A DNA stretch of 64,000 bases, taken from Polytrichum commune. Lineage: Eukaryota > Streptophyta > Polytrichopsida > Polytrichales > Polytrichaceae. Under the pieces are notes generated by a model. That model saw only the letters and a list, made by a program, of their open reading frames with translations, searched no databases and was not told the origin of the DNA. Shown one piece after another: positions 58,876 to 64,000 of the stretch. Positions within the stretch are counted from its first letter, which is position 1. The number at the start of each line of letters is the position of its first letter. Where the stretch lies: positions 12,152,001 through 12,216,000 of the forward strand of contig OX485806.1 in NCBI GenBank assembly GCA_950295325.1. Reading direction: 5' to 3'. Both the position numbers and the translations under genes were made by a program.

Positions 58876-59098
58876 GATGGTATAAATATGATGATATGTT
58901 GTTGTTTTCACAATCGTAGATGTTGTCGCTTTTGGGCAAAATGCCAAAGTCAATACACATATGTAAAATTTAAAGTTCAAATCAAATTTGAATTTGCTAT
59001 ATAGTATAACATACTATAACACACAACCAATATAACACATTAGAACACATTAGAACACACTATGACATATATATTAAGACAAATTTTTGTAAACTATA

Positions 59099-60510
59099 TC
59101 AAACAAAAGAAGATGTTATGATCACACCAAGATTATCATTGGATTCATTGAATCCAATAAGCTCACCCAAAGGCCTCAAATGAAACTCACCTTCTGCAAC
59201 TAGGGATACTAGTGCTTCAATTGCTGCAATGCGGTCGGTTGCATAAAAATCAAGGAAATTAGATTTAGACTTGTGCAACATGGCCTGAATCCATGCGGCG
59301 CTCACAAATGCAGCAACAGAGGGTGCATCCTTGACAGCAATAGTAGCATTGATATGAATCACAAAAGAGTACGGATCATCCAGCTTGCAAATGTTGCAAT
59401 GGTAATTACCGGATTGTTGACGATAGATATCCCCGAGCTTACAATTACCACACACCCGCTTGTGTGGTAATGCGGATGGGTTGACCACGGTCATACACCC
59501 CGTAATCTGCAATAATCCAACAAGAAATGCACGTTCATATTTGCACATAATTTATAAAAATGAATGAAAGAAGAACACCAATCAAATAGAATAGTATCAT
59601 TACCTTCCGAGCAACAACTTGGCCTTGATTTTTTATGTGTGTGTTGAAAACAACGGTAAGCTTGGATTTCAATGTGTTAGAATGAACTGGTGCCAGAATA
59701 GATGACCCAATTATAAGAAGCCGAACATCTCCTTTATTGGATCATGCTATGTTTTTTATGATAATATGGGTAGGTTCACCTTTGCGGAATTGTTCCGCAA
59801 GTGAATGAAAATCACTTTGAAAAGCTGGTAAAAAATTCACCTACATATGCAAACTGAAATTAGAATAGATGAAGGTGATTTTCAAAATGACAATAATCAA
59901 AATAAGGTACTGGAAGTACTTACAACTTGAATGTCTTCAGCATCATGTCCGTGAACAACTAGGAGCTCAAATTTTTGATCAACTTCCCCTCTCACGCCAA
60001 TGACAGTTATAACAAGTGTGGAAGTGACAAACGGTTGGAGCATTCGCCGTGTAAAGGAACGGATCGTATCTGATACGTGGAAGAAAAATTTAATTGGAGC
60101 ATCAAATGATGGAATCTTAGAGACCTTTGTGGCAGTAGAGATATCTATTGTCCAGTCCGAATCTCCCTGGTCATAATATGACCGGCCTCTCACACTAAAA
60201 TGCTCCAACCTCAAAACTTCCCCCTCTTCAGTTTATTCACGTGCATTTTCACCAAAATTCCCTTCACAGTTACGGTTATAGTCGTTGTACCAACTGTGTC
60301 CGTAACATCTGCGTGGAAAAACCAGTGAGTTGGAGATTTCGATGGTGACATGGTGCTCCCATAACAAGACAATACAAAACATTCAAAAACCACATCCCGA
60401 ATAGCATTATCTATCTCTTCCAAAAATACTGTGGGACGCTCAGCTCGTTTCGTCATGACACCTCCAAAAGAACGATGACACACAAGGTAGCAACAAGCAG
60501 ACGAAAACAA
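59099..60510 (-). pseudogene. RPA70-like (replication protein A large subunit) gene of Helitron type, broken
   Basis: This was a single-strand DNA-binding OB-fold protein. Minus-strand pieces come in RPA order. 60510-60211 is an N-terminal segment ending KMHVNKLKRG. The next piece continues in another frame from about 60225 to 59930 (EGEVLRLEHFSVRG, VITVIGVRGEVDQ, an OB fold), with a good donor TT-GTAAGTACT. A third piece spans 59859 to about 59606. The C-terminal zinc-ribbon OB fold is at about 59510-59099, with CGNCKLGD-x10-CNIC (VCGNCK and YHCNIC cysteine pairs). Two lesions are seen: a frame change at the G run near 60212-60216, and an in-frame TGA in the third piece (IA*SNK, about 59745). 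Cellular RPA1 genes are longer. Proteins of this length are typical passengers of plant Helitrons. Confidence 0.7.
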
Positions 60511-61840
60511 AGCCAGAGAGAGCTCTCAGGGAAGAATGACGAGCTCGAAGAAGAATGAGGAAGAAGATGAAGGACGAGATTCGCATTGAAGCTCTTAGGA
60601 GGCGGCTCTACAAATCTAGTAAGAGTTTTCACTAGTACTACAGTTCTAGTCAGTTTATTTTTTATTTTTTATTTTTACGCCATAGTTTCACTGTTTAGCA
60701 GAGTTTCATTGTTCAACAACGTAACTCCTGAAAACGCAGCGTTTTCGTGGTCTCACCCCTTTAGGGGCAGAGACAATAAAAACTTGGAGGAATTATCCAA
60801 AATTTGTCAGTAAATGGGCATACTCACATGACTATAGGTGCTGGTCATTCACATCATTCCCCTCCATGGCCTCTTCATTCAAATCTAAACCCAAATGGAG
60901 TTTTCTACCCCATGCATTCAACACATCCCTCCCATCACACCATTCATAATTAAACCTAGGATGTGAGATTGATCTCATCACTAGCAATCCATCGATCAAT
61001 TGCAAGATCAAGAGAATAATACCCAACAATACACTATCACTATTCCCTTGACACTCATCAAATCAATACCCTACTCTACGTTTTATACAAGATCTACTCC
61101 ACAAGATTTCACTAAGCTCCAACAATCCATTCATTCACCCCTTTGCATCTTTTCAATCCACTATCCCTACACTACTAGGAGCCCAACAACACCTTCGTGC
61201 CGCTCCACCCACAAACCCTCTCTCAAATCCACAATCTGCTAGTTACTCACACATGCTCATGCCCCAACAATACCCACACAAGACATGGCCAACCATTTGC
61301 CATTTGCCATTTTCCCACATCCACAGCCCGTGTCTCAACACCCGTTCCGCAACGACATGCTTTGCCGAACACACTAGACCATCAACTTGAACAACCACCT
61401 TCAAACCCAACAAAACAAAGGTAAGTATTTCCACACCTCAATAAAAAAAACACACGCCCCCACAAAAGTAACTCCACACTAAAAAAAACTATGTACAAAT
61501 TCTTTCATTGCAATTGACCCCCATTCAGTGCTCACCACGTCCAATTCACCTCCTCCCCCCCCCCCCCCCAAAAGAATAGACTTGGCCACCGTAGCCAACA
61601 AATCACAAAACACCCTACACACATTGCCATGCATGAGTAGAGTGAGGTCCACAAAGCAAAGGCTGAGAGAAAAGCCCGGGACCCAACAACGACGACACCT
61701 TTACACCACCACAAACATCTCTCAAGACACATAAAACCAACTCCACACACACACCATCTTCGAGCAAAAATCAAAATTTATGACACCTTTGCACCACCAC
61801 AAACATGCCTTAAGATAGTTGCAAACACTAAGCCAACCAT
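60511..61840. other. gene-free stretch
   Basis: No exon is recognised. 60.9-61.7 kb on the plus strand is strongly C/A-rich with many CCACA and CAACA words and a C homopolymer of about 18 at 61552-61570. ORFs follow this composition. It sits immediately before the LTR. Confidence 0.45.
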
Positions 61841-62097
61841 TGTAATATGGCCCACTATTGGTCCATGTTAACTGGAACTAAGATAACGGTAGTCTAGAAT
61901 GAGTTTAATTAAAAGTAAAAGCATAGAGTTCATTATAGTTGAACTTGCTTTTTACTTTAGTTAAACTTAAGACAACCAGGCATGGTGGGGAGGTATATAA
62001 AGGGCTCTTGTGCAAGGGTGAGGGGTCTTTATCTTATCTCGTGGTTGGGTGGTTCATGCCAAAGTAACTTCCAACGAAGAATTAGAGTTTCGTTACA
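61841..62097 (+). mobile_element. 5' LTR of a Ty3/gypsy element, 257 bp
   Basis: It runs from TGTAATATGG to CGTTACA, so TGTAA and TTACA form the short inverted ends of an LTR. A TATATAAAGG promoter box is at about 61993-62002. It is followed after TTT by the primer-binding site. The partner LTR lies beyond the window. Confidence 0.7.
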
Positions 62098-62100
62098 TTT

Positions 62101-62112
62101 TGGTATCAGAGC
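62101..62112 (+). other. primer-binding site (initiator tRNA-Met)
   Basis: TGGTATCAGAGC is complementary to the 3' end of plant initiator tRNA-Met and begins 4 bases after the LTR end. Confidence 0.85.
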
Positions 62113-64000
62113 GAGGTTATGCTAGTCATTGTTATTTGAATTCATCATATGTCAAACATATTGGTTTGCGTATGAAAGACAATAATGGTAAAGTGGTATT
62201 GGGAAATGGATTGGAAGTTGACATGGAGGGGACCGTCAATGTGCATGTGAAAATTCAACAATACCAATCTCAAGTCTCTTGTTTGGTTATCCAATTAAGT
62301 GATGGCTTTGACTTGATTTTGGGAAATGATTAGTTGAATAAGCATAGAGCCCACATTGATTACAATTCTGAAGCTTGTATATTGCATAAGGACAATAAGA
62401 AAATCACAATTCAAAGTGTGGTAACAAGCAAGATGAAGTCCATGCCTCAAGGCAACATGTTATCAACTTTGCAATTCAAGAGGGTAGTAAAGAAAGGTTA
62501 TACACCTTTACTCATTCATTTGAAAGATGTACAAAATAAAGAACCATCTTCAAGGTTGGAAAATAACCTTATAGGGTCTTTGGTGAAGGAATATGAAGAC
62601 ATATTTTAACCCATACATGCAGGGCTTCCACCAGTGAGAGAGATGGCCCATACCATACCATTAAAAGAGGGTCATAAACCACCTTTTAGACCTATTTATA
62701 GACTCAATCCTTTGGAGATTGAAGAAGCCAAGAGACAAATTACAAAATATATCTACAAAAGGTGGATAGAACCAAGTTCTTCACCTTATGGATCACCAAT
62801 CTTATTTGTTAAGAAGAAAGATGGTGGACTAAGAATGGTGATAGATTATAGAGCTTTGAATAAACTAACCATAAAGAATCGATATCCATTGCCAAGAATT
62901 GTTGATTTATTTGATCAATTGGCCGGATCTCGTGTGTTTAGTTCATTAGATTTTGCTCAAGGTTATTATCAAATTTGAATTTTAGAAGATGTACCGAACA
63001 TTGCATTTAGAGTGTCTTTTGGCCATTATCAATTCAAGGTTTTGAGTTTTGGATTGACTAATGCACATGCAACTTTCCAAGGGGTGATGAATGGAATTTT
63101 TCAACAACACTTGGGAAAGTTTGTCTTGGTATATCTTGATGATATTTTGGTGTTTTCAAACACACAAGAAGAACACCTTGAACATTTACGCAAAGTATTT
63201 GAGATACTACGCAAGAACAATTTATTTCCTAAGTTGACTAAGTGTCGCTTTGCAAAGAGTGAGTTAGAATACCTTGGCCATGTGGTGGGTAAGGACAGAA
63301 TTAAGGTGGACCCTCGAAAGATTGAGACGTTGACTACATGGGCAAGGCCCAACGATGTAAGTCAATTGCGTTCATTCTTGGGTCTTAGTATTTATTTCCG
63401 TCGATTTATTCAAGTTTATTCAACTTTAGTTGCTCCTTTGACTCATTTGACAAGAAAAGATGTGAAGTACATTTGGATTGAACAATGTCAAGAGTCTTTT
63501 GAAGATGTTAAGTATGCGTTAACTCACGCAACTGTTTTGAGTTTACCAATATTTGGTGAAAGATTTGAAGTCATATGTGATGCTTCTTTGTTGGGTATAG
63601 GGGCATTTCTTTTATAGAAAGGTAGACCAATTACGTTTGAAAGCCGCAAGCTCACACCTGCCGAGAAAAACTATACCACAAGTGAACAAGAATTAACAGC
63701 CATTGTGCATGCCTTACGAACATGGCAATGTTATTTAGAAGGTTCTGAATGTGTAGTGATTACAGATCACAATTCATAAACCTATCTAAAGTCACAACAA
63801 AATTTGTCAAGGCATTAGGCTCGATGGTTAGAGTATTTGGAGCAAACTTTTATTATCGATGGGAGTATCGTCCTGGGAGAAGCAATGTCGCTGATCCATT
63901 AAGCAGGAACCCATTAGATGAAAAGCGGGTCAGGTTAGCTTTACTAACAAGAAGTGCTTCAAATCGTAGCTTCCAACCAGTGGCGGCCGACATTGGGAGG
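62113..64000 (+). pseudogene. Ty3/gypsy pol remnant: protease, reverse transcriptase, RNase H
   Basis: Directly after the primer site comes a retropepsin-like segment (SHCYLNSSYVKHIGL, LILGND), with gag and the protease's own D-(T/S)-G entirely missing. Reverse transcriptase follows: [38 protein letters not shown], then the catalytic VYLDDILVFS. Next are the connection (FLGLSIYFRRFI) and RNase H (VICDASLLGIGAFLL, TSEQELTAIVHAL, ITDHN). Stop codons interrupt at 62331-62333, 62607-62609, 62976-62978 and 63615-63617, and again near 63778 and beyond. The element was transcribed left to right and continues past the window end. It cannot be autonomous. Confidence 0.88.

Noticed and set aside
58470-58960. 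Overlapping minus-strand ORFs rich in Phe, His, Ser and Tyr
   Set aside because: They are translations of the ~30 bp degenerate tandem repeat.

Overview
This window comes from the nuclear genome of a land plant. The genes have many GT-AG introns, AAACCCTAA (telo-box) promoter motifs occur, and every recognisable protein matches a plant family. Gene density is low: six protein genes lie in 64 kb of AT-rich DNA packed with small inverted-repeat transposons. Decayed Tc1-like DD34E transposases and Helitron-type RPA genes hint at a non-seed plant (lycophyte, fern or similar), but the lineage cannot be fixed from sequence alone.

Layout. 1-10.2 kb is gene-free and holds at least four MITEs (Harbinger-like, hAT-like and others) and a foldback element. 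10.2-13.9 kb (minus) is the gene for the tri-snRNP 27 kDa splicing protein, with a long untranslated leader and leader intron. 13.9-18.2 kb is gene-free and carries a tRNA-derived SINE and an LTR/primer-binding-site remnant. 18.2-21.8 kb (minus) encodes a sphingoid-base-phosphate phosphatase in 8 exons. 25.4-28.8 kb (minus) encodes an LRR receptor-like (pseudo)kinase of the At2g16250 type in 4 exons. 31-44.7 kb is a transposon graveyard: MITEs, a 2.4 kb inverted-repeat-bounded element with a mini-hairpin array, minisatellites and a dead Tc1-like transposase. 44.9-48.7 kb (plus) holds CMC2 (mitochondrial twin CX9C protein) and then PPCDC/HAL3 (coenzyme A synthesis). 49.3-50.9 kb is a structurally complete Tc1-like element with a broken transposase. 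53.6-57.3 kb (plus) is the FCF2 pre-rRNA processing gene. 57.8-60.5 kb (minus) is a decayed RPA-like gene plus an endonuclease (EEP) fragment, probably a dead Helitron/Helentron, with a Mutator-like MITE inserted in it. 61.84 kb to the end is a Ty3/gypsy element without gag, running off the window.

How the genes relate. The six host genes are unrelated housekeeping or signalling genes (splicing, lipid signalling, receptor, cytochrome oxidase biogenesis, CoA synthesis, ribosome biogenesis). There is no operon and no obvious pathway.

The most unexpected signal is that the splicing gene (10-14 kb, minus) and CMC2 (45-47.5 kb, plus) share one promoter, 5' UTR exon and leader-intron sequence, placed as an inverted repeat about 31 kb apart, although their coding parts are unrelated.
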